Assembly: GCA_016861045.1 (NCBI GenBank)
Contig: BOKP01000002.1
Coordinates: 62,001 to 126,000, forward strand
Direction: 5' to 3'
DNA length: 64,000 nt
From: Actinomycetes bacterium
GTDB taxonomy: Bacteria > Actinomycetota > Thermoleophilia > Solirubrobacterales > 70-9
Below are positions 55,945-64,000 of this stretch, piece after piece (position 1 is the first letter of the stretch; each line of letters starts with the position of its first letter). Both the position numbers and the translations under genes were made by a program. The notes beneath the pieces were generated by a model that saw only the letters and a program-made list of their open reading frames with translations, searched no databases and had not been told where the DNA came from.

Positions 55945-56715
55945 TCACCCGTGGCGGGGCGCCCAGCGGAACCAGCGCATCGTGATCAGGGCTCCCGCCA
56001 TGCCCCAGGCGGCGACGAACGCGAGCCGGCCCCAGTCGAAGCCGGCGCCGGCCGCGAGCGGGTCGTAGACGGTCAGCAGCAACTCGAAGAACGGCCGGAT
56101 CGGGAAGACCGAGGCGAACGTCAGCACCCCGTCGGGGATCTCCGTCTCGGGCACGAAGACCCCGGAGAGGAAGTAGAGCGGCAGGACGGTGAAGTTGGTG
56201 ATCGGCGCGGCCGCGTCCTCGCTCGGGATCGCGATGCTGAGGGCGAGGCCGAGCGAGCAGAACGCGAAGGTGCCGACGACGAGCGTCACCAGCAGCGCCG
56301 GGATCGTCGCGGTCGGGACCGGGACGCCGTAGAGGACGTTGCCGAGCGCCGTCACGATCACGACCATCAGCAGCGAGACGACGAACGCGTTGCCGACGCG
56401 GCCGCCGACGTAGGCCCAGGTCGGCAGCGGCGTGCCCCGCATCCGCTTCAGCCGACCGCTCTCGCGCATCTCGACCATTCGCATCGCGACGTTGACGAGC
56501 GTCGCCGAGACGACCGCCAGCGTGATGATCCCGGGCACGTAGTAGGTCGCGGTCTCGATCCCGAGCTCGTCGATCCGCTCGTCGCCGAACAGGGAGGAGA
56601 AGATCAGCAGGAAGATGACCGGGAACATGACCGTGAAGAACACGGTCGCCGGGCTCCGCCAGAACACCTTCTGCTCGTAGCGGAACTGGTGCAGGACGAG
56701 GGCGAGGCCGCTCAT
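55945..56715 (-). CDS. ABC-2 type permease
   Basis: This 256-residue membrane protein from ATG 56715 has six predicted helices and the ABC-2 coupling segment ESGRLKRMRGTPLP. FPIRPFFELLLTVYD near the end is typical of DrrB-like exporters. It overlaps the ATPase gene (ATGA). In contrast to the exporter at 19523, it has a single permease and presumably homodimerises. Substrate unknown. Confidence 0.9.
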   Translation of the reverse strand: MSGLALVLHQFRYEQKVFWRSPATVFFTVMFPVIFLLIFSSLFGDERIDELGIETATYYVPGIITLAVVSATLVNVAMRMVEMRESGRLKRMRGTPLPTWAYVGGRVGNAFVVSLLMVVIVTALGNVLYGVPVPTATIPALLVTLVVGTFAFCSLGLALSIAIPSEDAAAPITNFTVLPLYFLSGVFVPETEIPDGVLTFASVFPIRPFFELLLTVYDPLAAGAGFDWGRLAFVAAWGMAGALITMRWFRWAPRHG

Positions 56716-57626
56716 CGCCGACGGCCCGCCTCGATCAGCTCGAGATAGACGTCCTCGAGGCTGGGACGGGTCACCTCGAGCGCTCCGAGGCGGACGTCGT
56801 TGGCGAGCGCCCACCCGGTGAGCTCGTGCAGGCTCCGGGTCGGGTCGCCGGAGCGCAGCGTGACGCGGCCGTTCGCCTGCGACCACTCGCCGGCGACGGC
56901 GGTCCGGACGGCGGCGGCATCGGCCGGCGCCAGATCGAAGCTGATCAGGCTGGCGGCACGGCTGCGGCCGCCGAGGTCGTCGGGCGTGCCGGCCGCGATG
57001 ATCTCGCCGGCGGCGATCACCGCGACGCGGTCGGCGAGCGCCTGCGCCTCGTCCATGTAGTGGGTCGTCAGCATCACCGTCTTGCCGAGGTCCCGCAGGC
57101 CCTCGACCACGGCCCAGGCTGTGCGCCGGGCGGAGGGATCGAAGCCGGTCGTCGGCTCGTCGAGGAACAGCAGCTCGGCGTCGCCGATCAGCGCCACCGC
57201 GACGTCGAGACGGCGCTGCTGGCCTCCCGACAGCCGCCCGGCCCGCTCGTCGGCCTTGTCGCCGAGGCCGACGAGCTCGATCGTCTCCGCGACCGATCGC
57301 GGCCGCCGGTAGTAGCCGGCGAACATCGTCAACGTCTCGCGCACGGTCAGCAGGCTCTCCATCCGGCATTCCTGGAGGACGAGCCCGATCCGGCCGCGCC
57401 AGGCGCGGCCGGCCCTCGCCGGATCCTCGCCGAGGACCTCGACGGCGCCGGCGTCGCGGGGGAGGTACCCCTCGAGGATCGAGATCGCCGTCGTCTTGCC
57501 GGCGCCGTTGGGACCGAGGAAGGCGAAGACCTCGCCGCGGCGCACCTCGAGGTCGATCCCGCGCAGCGCCTCGACCTCGCCGTACGACTTGCGCAGGCCA
57601 CTGACGCTGATCACCGCTTCCGGCAC
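56712..57626 (-). CDS. ABC transporter ATP-binding protein
   Basis: The 304-residue ATPase has Walker A GPNGAGKTT, signature LSGGQQRRLDVA and Walker B ELLFLDEPTTGFD, then a C-terminal extension of about 80 residues. It drives the permease that follows. Family members export drugs or lipids. Confidence 0.92.
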   Translation of the reverse strand: MPEAVISVSGLRKSYGEVEALRGIDLEVRRGEVFAFLGPNGAGKTTAISILEGYLPRDAGAVEVLGEDPARAGRAWRGRIGLVLQECRMESLLTVRETLTMFAGYYRRPRSVAETIELVGLGDKADERAGRLSGGQQRRLDVAVALIGDAELLFLDEPTTGFDPSARRTAWAVVEGLRDLGKTVMLTTHYMDEAQALADRVAVIAAGEIIAAGTPDDLGGRSRAASLISFDLAPADAAAVRTAVAGEWSQANGRVTLRSGDPTRSLHELTGWALANDVRLGALEVTRPSLEDVYLELIEAGRRR

Positions 57627-57672
57627 GGGCGCGGATTATGAAGGGAGGCCGGCGTCGGCCGGGATCGGGCGC

Positions 57673-59547
57673 TCAGCCGGCCTTGTTGAGCTGGCGATGG
57701 ATGTCGCGTGCGAGCCGGCCCGGGATTCCCGGCACGGCCTCGATCTCCTCGGCGGACGCGCCGAGAAAGCGCTCGGGGGAGCCGAAGTGGCTCAGCAGGG
57801 CGCGCTTTCGCGCCGGCCCGACGCCGCGGATGCCGTCGAGGACCGAGCTCGTCATCGCCCGGCCGCGACGCCTGCGATGCAGGTCGAGCGCGAAGCGGTG
57901 GGCCTCGTCTCGGACCCGCTGCAGAAGCCGCGATGCCTCCGAGTCGGGGCGGATCGGCAGGGGCCGCGGCCGCCCCGGCGCGTAGACCTCCTCGAGCCGC
58001 TTCGCGAGCGAGATCACCGTCACGCCGCGCTCGATCAGCGGCCGCAGGGCGCGAACGCCGGCCGCGAGCTGACCCTTGCCGCCGTCGATCACGACCAGGC
58101 CCGGCAGCGCCGCGAAGCTCGCGTCGAGCTCGGCGTCGTGCGGCGAGCGCCCGCTCTCGTCGACGTAGCGGGCGAGCCGCCGCGACAGGACCTCTTCCAT
58201 CGCCGCGAAGTCGTCGGAGGACCCGCTGATCCCGCGGATCTCGAAGCGCCGGTAGTCGGCCTTGCTCGGAGCGCCGCCGGCGAAGACGACCATCGACGCG
58301 ACCGTGTGCTCGGGGCCGAGGTTGGAGATGTCGTAGCCCTCGATCCGGACCGGCGGCGCGTCCATTCCGAGCGCCTCCGCCAACCCGGCCAGGGCCTCGG
58401 TCCGCTGCCGGCGCCGGCGCTCGCGGCGCAGCCCGTCCTCCGCCAGCGCCAGCTTCGCGTTGCGCTCCGCCAGCTCCCGCAGCCGGCGCTTGTCGCCGCG
58501 CTCGGCGGCGCGAACCTCGACGGCGGCGCCGCGACGGTCGCTCAGCGCCTCGGCCAGGAGCCCGGTCCGCGAAGCGAGCTCGGGGCCCACCACGACCAGC
58601 GGGGGCACGGTCGGCGAGGCCGAGTAGTACTGGGCGAGGAACTGCTCGGCGACCTCGCCCACGCCGCGCTCGCCCCCGTTGTCGAGGTAGAAGCCCTGGC
58701 GCTCGCTGAGGACGCCGTCGCGGACCTGGAAGACCTGGGCGTTGGCCTCCCGCCCCTCGACGGCGATGCCGATCAGGTCGGCGGTGCCGACGCTCTCGCC
58801 GGCGACCTGCTGCCGCTCCATCAGCGAGCGGATCGCAGCGACGCGGTCGCGGTACAGCGCCGCCCGCTCGAACTCCCGGGCGGTCGCGGCCTCCTCCATC
58901 TTCGCGACGAGGTCGCGCTCGACGTCGCGGTAGCGGCCCGAGAGGAAGCGGCGGATCGCGTCGATGTTGCGTCGGTACTCGGAGGCGTCGACGTAGCCGA
59001 CGCAGGGCGCCCCGCAACGCTTGATGTAGTAGTCGAGGCAGGGGACGCCGGAGCGGCGGCCCGGCTCGGGGCCCTCGCAGGTCCGGTACTGGAACAGCTT
59101 GCCGAGCAGCTCGAGCGTGTCGCGGACGCGGCGGGCGTTGGCGTAGGGCCCGAAGTAGGCGCGGTTGGGCCGGTGCCGCTCACGCGTGAAGTAGACGCGC
59201 GGGAACTCCTCGTCGAGGCTGATCCCGATGTACGGATAGGACTTGTCGTCGCGCAGCTTGACGTTGAGGATCGGGCGGTGCCGCTTGATGAACTGCTGCT
59301 CGGCGAACAGCGCCTCGGCCTCGGTCCCGGTGACGAGGAAGTCGATCGACTCGATCTCGCCGGCGAGGTCGCCGAGCGTCGTCCGCGAGGAGAAGTGGCT
59401 TGCGACGCGCTTGCGGATCGAGCGCGACTTGCCGACGTAAACGACCCGCCCGGCGCCGTCGCTGAGCATGTAGACGCCGGGCTGGTCGGGCAGGCGGCGG
59501 CGCTGGTCGGCGATGCTCTCGCGCCCGCTGTCGTCGCTTCCCGCCAT
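57673..59547 (-). CDS. uvrC: Excinuclease ABC subunit C
   Basis: UvrC makes both incisions in nucleotide excision repair. The 624-residue protein from ATG 59547 has the GIY-YIG nuclease (GVYML at 24-28, VVYVGK at 35-40). It also has four cysteines fitting the Fe-S cluster (in RTCEGPE, VPCLDYY, KRCGAPCVG), the UvrB-binding helix pair, the RNase-H-like nuclease (EGYDISNLG) and two C-terminal helix-hairpin-helix motifs. Longer in-frame sequence upstream lacks homology to UvrC. Confidence 0.95.
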   Translation of the reverse strand: MAGSDDSGRESIADQRRRLPDQPGVYMLSDGAGRVVYVGKSRSIRKRVASHFSSRTTLGDLAGEIESIDFLVTGTEAEALFAEQQFIKRHRPILNVKLRDDKSYPYIGISLDEEFPRVYFTRERHRPNRAYFGPYANARRVRDTLELLGKLFQYRTCEGPEPGRRSGVPCLDYYIKRCGAPCVGYVDASEYRRNIDAIRRFLSGRYRDVERDLVAKMEEAATAREFERAALYRDRVAAIRSLMERQQVAGESVGTADLIGIAVEGREANAQVFQVRDGVLSERQGFYLDNGGERGVGEVAEQFLAQYYSASPTVPPLVVVGPELASRTGLLAEALSDRRGAAVEVRAAERGDKRRLRELAERNAKLALAEDGLRRERRRRQRTEALAGLAEALGMDAPPVRIEGYDISNLGPEHTVASMVVFAGGAPSKADYRRFEIRGISGSSDDFAAMEEVLSRRLARYVDESGRSPHDAELDASFAALPGLVVIDGGKGQLAAGVRALRPLIERGVTVISLAKRLEEVYAPGRPRPLPIRPDSEASRLLQRVRDEAHRFALDLHRRRRGRAMTSSVLDGIRGVGPARKRALLSHFGSPERFLGASAEEIEAVPGIPGRLARDIHRQLNKAG

Positions 59548-59623
59548 CGCCTCGGAACTGTAGGGAGGGTCACCGCCATACACTCGCGGCTTCCGCCGCC
59601 CGCCCGCGACCGTTGGAGTGAGC

Positions 59624-60454
59624 ATGAGCGACCAAGCGACATCCCCGCAGCCGCCCGAGCTGAAGACGATGCGGTTCGAGGCCGAGGGCCCGGTCGGCAC
59701 CCTGACCCTGTCGCGGCCGGACGCGATGAACGCGATGAGCCCGGACATGATCGCCGAGCTGGCGCTGATCGCCCCATGGCTCGCCGACCGCGCCCCGATC
59801 CGGGCGCTGATCGTGACCGGCGAGGGCCGCGCGTTCTCGGCCGGGGGCGACATCAACTGGTTCCGCCGCGGCCTCGACGAGGCCGGCGCCGACCTCGTCC
59901 AGGAGGTCCGACGCGGCGCCGACGTCCTCCATCAGGCGATCGTCGACTTCAAGCGCATCCCCTGTCCGGTGATCGCGGCGATCAACGGCCCCGCCGCCGG
60001 CGCCGGCTTCTCGCTGGCGCTGATGTGCGACATCCGGATCGCGTCGGAGGAGGCGTTCCTGGTCTGCGCCTACGGGCGGATCGGGGCCTCGCCGGACGGC
60101 GGCATGACCTACTTCCTGCCGCGGGTGATCGGCCCCGCCGCGGCCGCCGAGCTGATGCTCGAGGACCCGAACCTGACCGCCGCCGACGCGCTGGCCCGCG
60201 GGCTCGTCTCCGCCGTCGTGCCGGCCGCCGAGCTGCTCGACGCCGCCGGCGCGAAGGCGGCCGAGCTCGCCGCGAGGTCCCCGCACTATCAACGGATGGT
60301 CAAGCGGCTCGTCTGGCAGAGCCTCGACAACCCGCTCGCCGACCACCTCCAGCTCGAGCGCCACGGCATCGCCGAGTCGATGGGGACGGAGGACCTGCGC
60401 GGAGGCGTCCGCGACTTCCTGGCGGGCGAGCGCCCGACCTTCAGCGGCCGCTGA
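59624..60454 (+). CDS. Enoyl-CoA hydratase/isomerase family protein
   Basis: The 276-residue crotonase from ATG 59624 (GGAG at 59615-59618) has FSAGGDINWF, GPAAGAGFSLALMCDIR and IGASPDGGMTYFLPR. The P-D-G-G in place of a second catalytic Glu resembles PaaG-type isomerases, but the reaction is not certain. It is divergent from uvrC. GTG at 59618 is a second start. Confidence 0.87.
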   Translation: MSDQATSPQPPELKTMRFEAEGPVGTLTLSRPDAMNAMSPDMIAELALIAPWLADRAPIRALIVTGEGRAFSAGGDINWFRRGLDEAGADLVQEVRRGADVLHQAIVDFKRIPCPVIAAINGPAAGAGFSLALMCDIRIASEEAFLVCAYGRIGASPDGGMTYFLPRVIGPAAAAELMLEDPNLTAADALARGLVSAVVPAAELLDAAGAKAAELAARSPHYQRMVKRLVWQSLDNPLADHLQLERHGIAESMGTEDLRGGVRDFLAGERPTFSGR

Positions 60455-60531
60455 GGTTTCTGCGACTCGCGCCCGGGTAAGGTTCAGGGTCAGAGAACCG
60501 GGCCTGCCGTCCACGAGCCGAGGAGGAACGC

Positions 60532-60972
60532 TTGCATACCAGTCTTCTCTCACCAATCCGCCTCTTGGCGGTGGTCGCCGTCGCCGCGGTCGCGGCATTC
60601 GGGATCGCCGCCTGCGGAGGCGATGACGAGACCGCTGCCACCACCGCCGCCGCCGACACGACCGCGACCTCCGGCGGAGGCGGCGGCGAGACCGTCGGCT
60701 TCGAGGCCGATCCGGGTGGCGAGCTCGCCTACACCGAGACCGACGTGACCGCGAAGGCCGGCGAGGCGACGATCGACTTCAGCAACCCGTCCTCGACCCC
60801 GCACGACGTCGTGATCGAGGACCAGGACGGCAACGAGATCGCGCGAACCGACGTGATCACCGACTCGACGGCGACGGCCACGGCCGACCTCAAGCCGGGC
60901 ACCGACACCTTCTACTGCTCGGTCCCCGGTCACCGCGAGGCCGGCATGGAGGGCACCCTCACGGTCAAGTAG
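60532..60972 (+). CDS. Cupredoxin-like lipoprotein
   Basis: The 146-residue protein begins at TTG after an AGGAGGA site. It has a lipobox IAAC (C28), a Thr/Gly linker and a plastocyanin-like domain with type 1 copper ligands H91, C129, H134 and M139 (FYCSVPGHREAGM). It would be an exported, membrane-anchored electron carrier, possibly near the A2 oxidase, though not adjacent to it. Confidence 0.85.
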   Translation: MHTSLLSPIRLLAVVAVAAVAAFGIAACGGDDETAATTAAADTTATSGGGGGETVGFEADPGGELAYTETDVTAKAGEATIDFSNPSSTPHDVVIEDQDGNEIARTDVITDSTATATADLKPGTDTFYCSVPGHREAGMEGTLTVK

Positions 60973-60978
60973 GGACGC

Positions 60979-61058
60979 CTGTCCGCCGGGCGGGCGGAGC
61001 CGCCGCCCCGCCTCGATCGCAACGGGGCGCTCCCGCCCGCCCCGGCACGAACGGACAG
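60979..61058. terminator. Possible bidirectional terminator structure
   Basis: CTGTCCG at 60979-60985 pairs with CGGACAG at 61052-61058, enclosing further GC-rich complementary segments between two convergent genes. No T-tract. The fold is not computed. Confidence 0.3.
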
Positions 61059-61143
61059 CGGGGGACGTCCAGCGGGCGGTCGGCGCGAGCGGAGCGAGTC
61101 GCCCCCCGCCCGCGGCGGGGGCTCGCTGCCCGGCCGCTGCCGC

Positions 61144-61614
61144 TCAGTCCCCGACCAGGACCCGGCCGACGCTGTCGGCCACGCAGCACGGCTTCTCGGC
61201 GCCCTCGACCTCGACCGTGAAGCGCGTCACCTGCTGGTACCACCCGCCGCCGACCTCGTCGACGGAGACGATCTCGGCGCTCGCCCGGACCCGCGAGCCG
61301 GCCGGGACCGGCGCCGGGAAGCGGACCCTGTTCCAGCCGTAGTTGACGCCGAGCCTGAACCCCCGGCTGGCGATCAGCTCGCGGCGCATCCCGTCGATCA
61401 GCGACAGCGTCAGGTTGCCGTGGGCGACCGTCCCTCCGAACGGGCTCTCGCGCGCGGCCCGCTCGACATCGACGTGGATCCACTGGTCGTCGCCCGAGAG
61501 GCGGGCGAACTCGTCGATGTCGGCCTGGGTCACCTCGCGCCACTCGCACGGCCCGATCGCCCTGCCGACCAGCGCCCTCGCCTGCTCGATGCCGTCGATC
61601 TCGACCAGTGCCAT
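61144..61614 (-). CDS. MaoC-like dehydratase domain protein
   Basis: This 156-residue hotdog protein has LSGDDQWIHVD (D42, H47), VAHGNLTLSL and a closing VLVGD. It hydrates an enoyl-thioester or the reverse. It could be a second dehydratase for the fatty-acid system at 781-8272, which has one MaoC protein, but the two loci are distant. Confidence 0.85.
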   Translation of the reverse strand: MALVEIDGIEQARALVGRAIGPCEWREVTQADIDEFARLSGDDQWIHVDVERAARESPFGGTVAHGNLTLSLIDGMRRELIASRGFRLGVNYGWNRVRFPAPVPAGSRVRASAEIVSVDEVGGGWYQQVTRFTVEVEGAEKPCCVADSVGRVLVGD

Positions 61615-61684
61615 TCGGCGCGGCAGCCTAGCCGGTCGTGATCCGGGTCGCCCCGCGCCGGGCGTCAGCGCCGGTAGCGCTCCG

Positions 61685-62419
61685 TCAGCCCGCAGCCGGG
61701 TCGCGGCTCGCGCGCCGGCCCAGAAGCACGATCACCGTGACCGCGCCGCCGACCGCGAGCAGGCCGACCACGAGCAAGCCGAGGCCCGCCCAGATCGCCC
61801 AGCCGAGCTCAACCCCGGCGTCGGCCTCGACGTCGATGCCCCGGGCCGCGCCGGCGTTCATCACGACGGCGGTCCAGCGGCCGAAATCGGCATCCCAGGT
61901 CAGTGCCTGCTCGCCCGCCCCCTCGGCCTCGGCCACCCAGAAGCCCTGCTCGCCGGGCGGGGTCCGTGGCGCCTTCCCCTCGTGACGGGCGAGCTCCGCC
62001 TCGCCGCCGTCGAAGCCGACCAGCTCGTCGCTCGCGACGTCGCCGAGGTAGCGGTCGACGTCCTCGTCGCGCCCGATGCCGACGAACACGGGCTCGTCGC
62101 CTTCGACCCGGAACCGGATATCGCCGAGGATCCCGGCGGGGGCCCAGTCGATCTCGTCCGCGCCGAGGTCGATGCTCTCGGTCGTGATCGCGTACGTCCC
62201 GCTCTCGAGCCGCTGGCGATCCGTCGTGAAGTAACCGTCGTCGCGATCGATGTAGCCCACCGTCACGGCGATGCCCACGGCCAGCAGCGCCAGGCCGATC
62301 AGACCGCCGACGCCGGCGAACAGCAGGCCGATCACGCGCCCCGCCGTCCAGCCCGGTCGCGGCCCGGCCGGGCTCGTCGCCGCGAGGGAGGCCGGAAGCT
62401 GCTCGTCGCCGTCCGCCAT
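61685..62419 (-). CDS. Membrane protein of unknown function
   Basis: The 244-residue protein from ATG 62419 has an N-terminal membrane helix pair (about 28-56) and a C-terminal helix (about 205-230). A beta-rich acidic region between them contains the GDEPVFVGIGRDEDVDRYL segment seen in some actinobacterial membrane proteins. No enzyme motif is recognised. It lies 13 bp after the fusion gene's stop. Confidence 0.7.
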   Translation of the reverse strand: MADGDEQLPASLAATSPAGPRPGWTAGRVIGLLFAGVGGLIGLALLAVGIAVTVGYIDRDDGYFTTDRQRLESGTYAITTESIDLGADEIDWAPAGILGDIRFRVEGDEPVFVGIGRDEDVDRYLGDVASDELVGFDGGEAELARHEGKAPRTPPGEQGFWVAEAEGAGEQALTWDADFGRWTAVVMNAGAARGIDVEADAGVELGWAIWAGLGLLVVGLLAVGGAVTVIVLLGRRASRDPAAG

Positions 62420-62432
62420 CGGAGGCCCCAGC

Positions 62433-63785
62433 CTACGCCACGAGCCTGACCTCGAGCGGCGGCGGGCCGCCGGACAGGGCCCCGGCGCCCTCCAGCAGGG
62501 CGAGGATGCGGGCGACGTAGGCCCGCGTCTCCGGGTAGGGCGGGATGCATTCGCAGGCGGAGACGGCACCGGGTCCGGCGTTGTAGGCGGCGAGGGCGAG
62601 CTCGACCGAGCCGCCGAACCGCGCAAGGAGCTCGCCCATCAGCCTCGCCTGGGCGTCGATCGCGGCGACCGGGTCGAACGGATCGCGAAGGCCGTAGGCG
62701 GCCGCGGTCGCCGGCATGAACTGGGCGATCCCCCGGGCGCCGGCGGGCGAGACCGCGTTCGGGTCGAAGCTCGACTCGGCCATGAGCTGGGCCGCGAGCA
62801 GGGCCGCGGAGACGTCGTGGCGCGCCGCCGCCGCGAGCAGCGGGGCCCGGAACCGGGCCGGCACGAAGCCGGGCAACCCGGGCCCGCCGGCGGCGCGCCC
62901 GTCGGCCGCCGCGCCGGACCCGACCCGATCGCCCTCCGCCGAGCACGGCTCCGGGCCGGCGGTGAAGCCGTAATGCCAGGCCTCCCAGGAGTAGCGCCGG
63001 ATGAAGCCGAAGCGGCCGGCGTTGGCGGCGAGCCAGCCGTAGGCGCCCGCCGGGCCGAGGTCGAGCTCGGTCCCGCAACGATGCAGCGACGTTCCCGGAG
63101 GCGCCACCCAGCGGGGATCGGGATTGGCGCTCCAGAGCCGCCGCTGCTCGGCGTCGGAGCGGTACGCCGAGTTGATGACGAGCGCCACCCCCGCCGCCCG
63201 GGCCGCCGCGGCCATGCGGTCGAAGGCCGCGGCGACGTCGGGACGCATCGGCTTTCCCTGCCGGTAGGCGAGCGCGCCCGAGTAGCCGCCGCCCGTCGCC
63301 ATCGCCGGAGCGCCGTCCGTCCCGGCCGCGACCGCCGGCGTGACCTCGGCCTCGGCCACGACCGCAGTCGTGGCAGCCCCCGGGCCGTCCGGCCCGCCGC
63401 CGAGGCCGATCCGCGCCTCGACCCGCACGCGGACGCGCAGCGGTGCGAAGGAGCTGGCTTCGGGGAAGCTCAGGTCGAGCAGCTCCGGATCGAGGTCGTT
63501 GCGGCCGGCGGCGGCCGCAGCGGCCGCGCGGGCCCGGTCGAGGTAGTCGGCGCGGCCCAGGTGCGCGGGGTTGGGCGCACCGCCCGGCAGGGTCGCGGGG
63601 ACGAAGAGCCGGTCGAGGTCATCGCGCATCGATCGCGCCGCCGAGAGCGCGGCGAGATCCGCGCCGCGCTGCAGCCTGCCCTTCGCCGTCGCCGCCCCTC
63701 CGATCGCGACGCCGATCAGCGCGAGGGCGACGATCAGGATCGCGATCCCGAGCACCGCCGGCAGCGCCTGCGCCCGCTCCGCCAT
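62433..63785 (-). CDS. TadG-like / VanY (M15) / lytic transglycosylase fusion
   Basis: The 450-residue protein starts at ATG 63785. Residues 1-50 resemble a TadE/TadG pseudopilin-like helix with the LAALSAAR end; a linker follows to about 165. Residues 170-275 form a VanY-type D-Ala peptidase with zinc ligands H235, D242 and H271 (SLHRCGTELD; EAWHYGF). Residues 310-435 are an SLT lysozyme-like domain with E337 in MAESSFDP, IAQFMP and AYNAGPGAV. It should cut both stem peptides and glycan strands. It is coupled to the partial gene (TGATG). Confidence 0.9.
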   Translation of the reverse strand: MAERAQALPAVLGIAILIVALALIGVAIGGAATAKGRLQRGADLAALSAARSMRDDLDRLFVPATLPGGAPNPAHLGRADYLDRARAAAAAAAGRNDLDPELLDLSFPEASSFAPLRVRVRVEARIGLGGGPDGPGAATTAVVAEAEVTPAVAAGTDGAPAMATGGGYSGALAYRQGKPMRPDVAAAFDRMAAAARAAGVALVINSAYRSDAEQRRLWSANPDPRWVAPPGTSLHRCGTELDLGPAGAYGWLAANAGRFGFIRRYSWEAWHYGFTAGPEPCSAEGDRVGSGAAADGRAAGGPGLPGFVPARFRAPLLAAAARHDVSAALLAAQLMAESSFDPNAVSPAGARGIAQFMPATAAAYGLRDPFDPVAAIDAQARLMGELLARFGGSVELALAAYNAGPGAVSACECIPPYPETRAYVARILALLEGAGALSGGPPPLEVRLVA

Positions 63786-64000
63786 CAGCCCGCCCGCCCG
63801 GCGGGGCCGACGCCCGGCCTGGGCACGAGCATCGCCGCCAGCCGCCGCGCCCGCCGGCCACTGTCGCCTCCCGGCTCGAGCCCGGCCAGGGCACGGCGGC
63901 CGCCGATCGCGCCGATCGGCGCCACCCACGCCTTGATCGGGATGCCGCGGCCACGCAGCTCGGCCGCGAGCAGCGCGATCAGCGGCCGCCCGGCGCCGCG
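63785..64000 (-). CDS. C-terminal end of an unidentified protein
   Basis: The last 71 codons of a gene entering from the right edge, with a GRGIPIKAWVAPIGAIGG stretch and an Arg-rich tail. Its TGA overlaps the ATG of the TadG-VanY-SLT gene, so it is in the same operon. The family cannot be told from the fragment. Confidence 0.55.
   Translation of the reverse strand, partial: RGAGRPLIALLAAELRGRGIPIKAWVAPIGAIGGRRALAGLEPGGDSGRRARRLAAMLVPRPGVGPAGRAG

Noticed and set aside
55945-57369. A 474-codon frame joining ABC ATPase-antisense sequence to the permease
   Set aside because: The first 218 codons overlap the real ATPase gene in another frame; the permease starts at 56715 with ATGA coupling.
59548-59856. 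N-terminal extension of uvrC
   Set aside because: The extra residues overlap the divergent crotonase gene and do not look like UvrC; the GIY-YIG domain fits a start at 59547.

Overview
The window is about 64 kb of very GC-rich, densely coded bacterial DNA, with many 4-nt start/stop overlaps and frequent GTG and TTG starts. Gene content points to the Actinomycetota: an InhA-like enoyl reductase, the order rplM-rpsI-glmM-glmS-acpS-nnr-alr, a GuaB3-type IMP dehydrogenase, and a c-di-AMP riboswitch before an M23 peptidase. Secreted proteins with Lys/Arg-rich tails and the A2-type oxidase fit a deep lineage such as Thermoleophilia (Solirubrobacterales), but that placement is inference. It looks like chromosomal core sequence. 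I see no insertion sequence, prophage, CRISPR array or rRNA operon, and only one tRNA.

Layout. 1-686: end of a histidine kinase and its NarL-type response regulator. 781-8272: a plus-strand fatty-acid synthesis operon, fabD-fabH-fabG-acpP-fabF-accD-(SGNH hydrolase)-(MaoC dehydratase)-fabI/inhA. It covers malonyl-CoA formation (one subunit), malonyl transfer, priming, condensation, both reductions and dehydration. 8358-13339: secreted proteins (six-repeat YWTD propeller with a cationic tail, GH79-like and GH20 glycosidases) and tRNA-Arg(ACG). 13505-16256: cytochrome oxidase subunits I and II. 16319-22052: a glycosyltransferase, small secreted or lipoprotein genes and a drug-type ABC exporter. 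22361-34765: a long minus-strand run read right to left as rplM-rpsI-glmM-glmS-(DUF3352 lipoprotein)-acpS-nnr-alr-cca-hit-ech-infA. It joins ribosomal proteins, amino-sugar and D-Ala precursors, ACP activation and tRNA maturation.

34766-43105: divergent promoters, the c-di-AMP riboswitch and M23 peptidase, then guaB3-guaA, a PfkB-type sugar kinase, a D-Ala-D-Ala carboxypeptidase, a LysM protein and a Wzz-like protein. 43110-50004: argS, pyrF, hup, an M48 protease, a phosphoesterase, and a Thr-rich lipoprotein coupled to a Ser/Thr kinase. 50005-55824: tgt and a gap-pgk-tpiA-gpmI glycolytic operon. 55945-64000: a second ABC exporter, uvrC, a crotonase, a cupredoxin lipoprotein, a MaoC protein, a membrane protein and a TadG-VanY-lytic transglycosylase fusion.

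Main points of interest: the TadG/VanY/SLT fusion, the cationic-tailed propeller, the roughly 160-residue acidic extension of ribosomal protein S9, a probable CTG start of pyrF overlapping the hup stop, a Wzz-like protein whose nucleotide-binding loop is lost, and the FAS operon with an embedded SGNH hydrolase.
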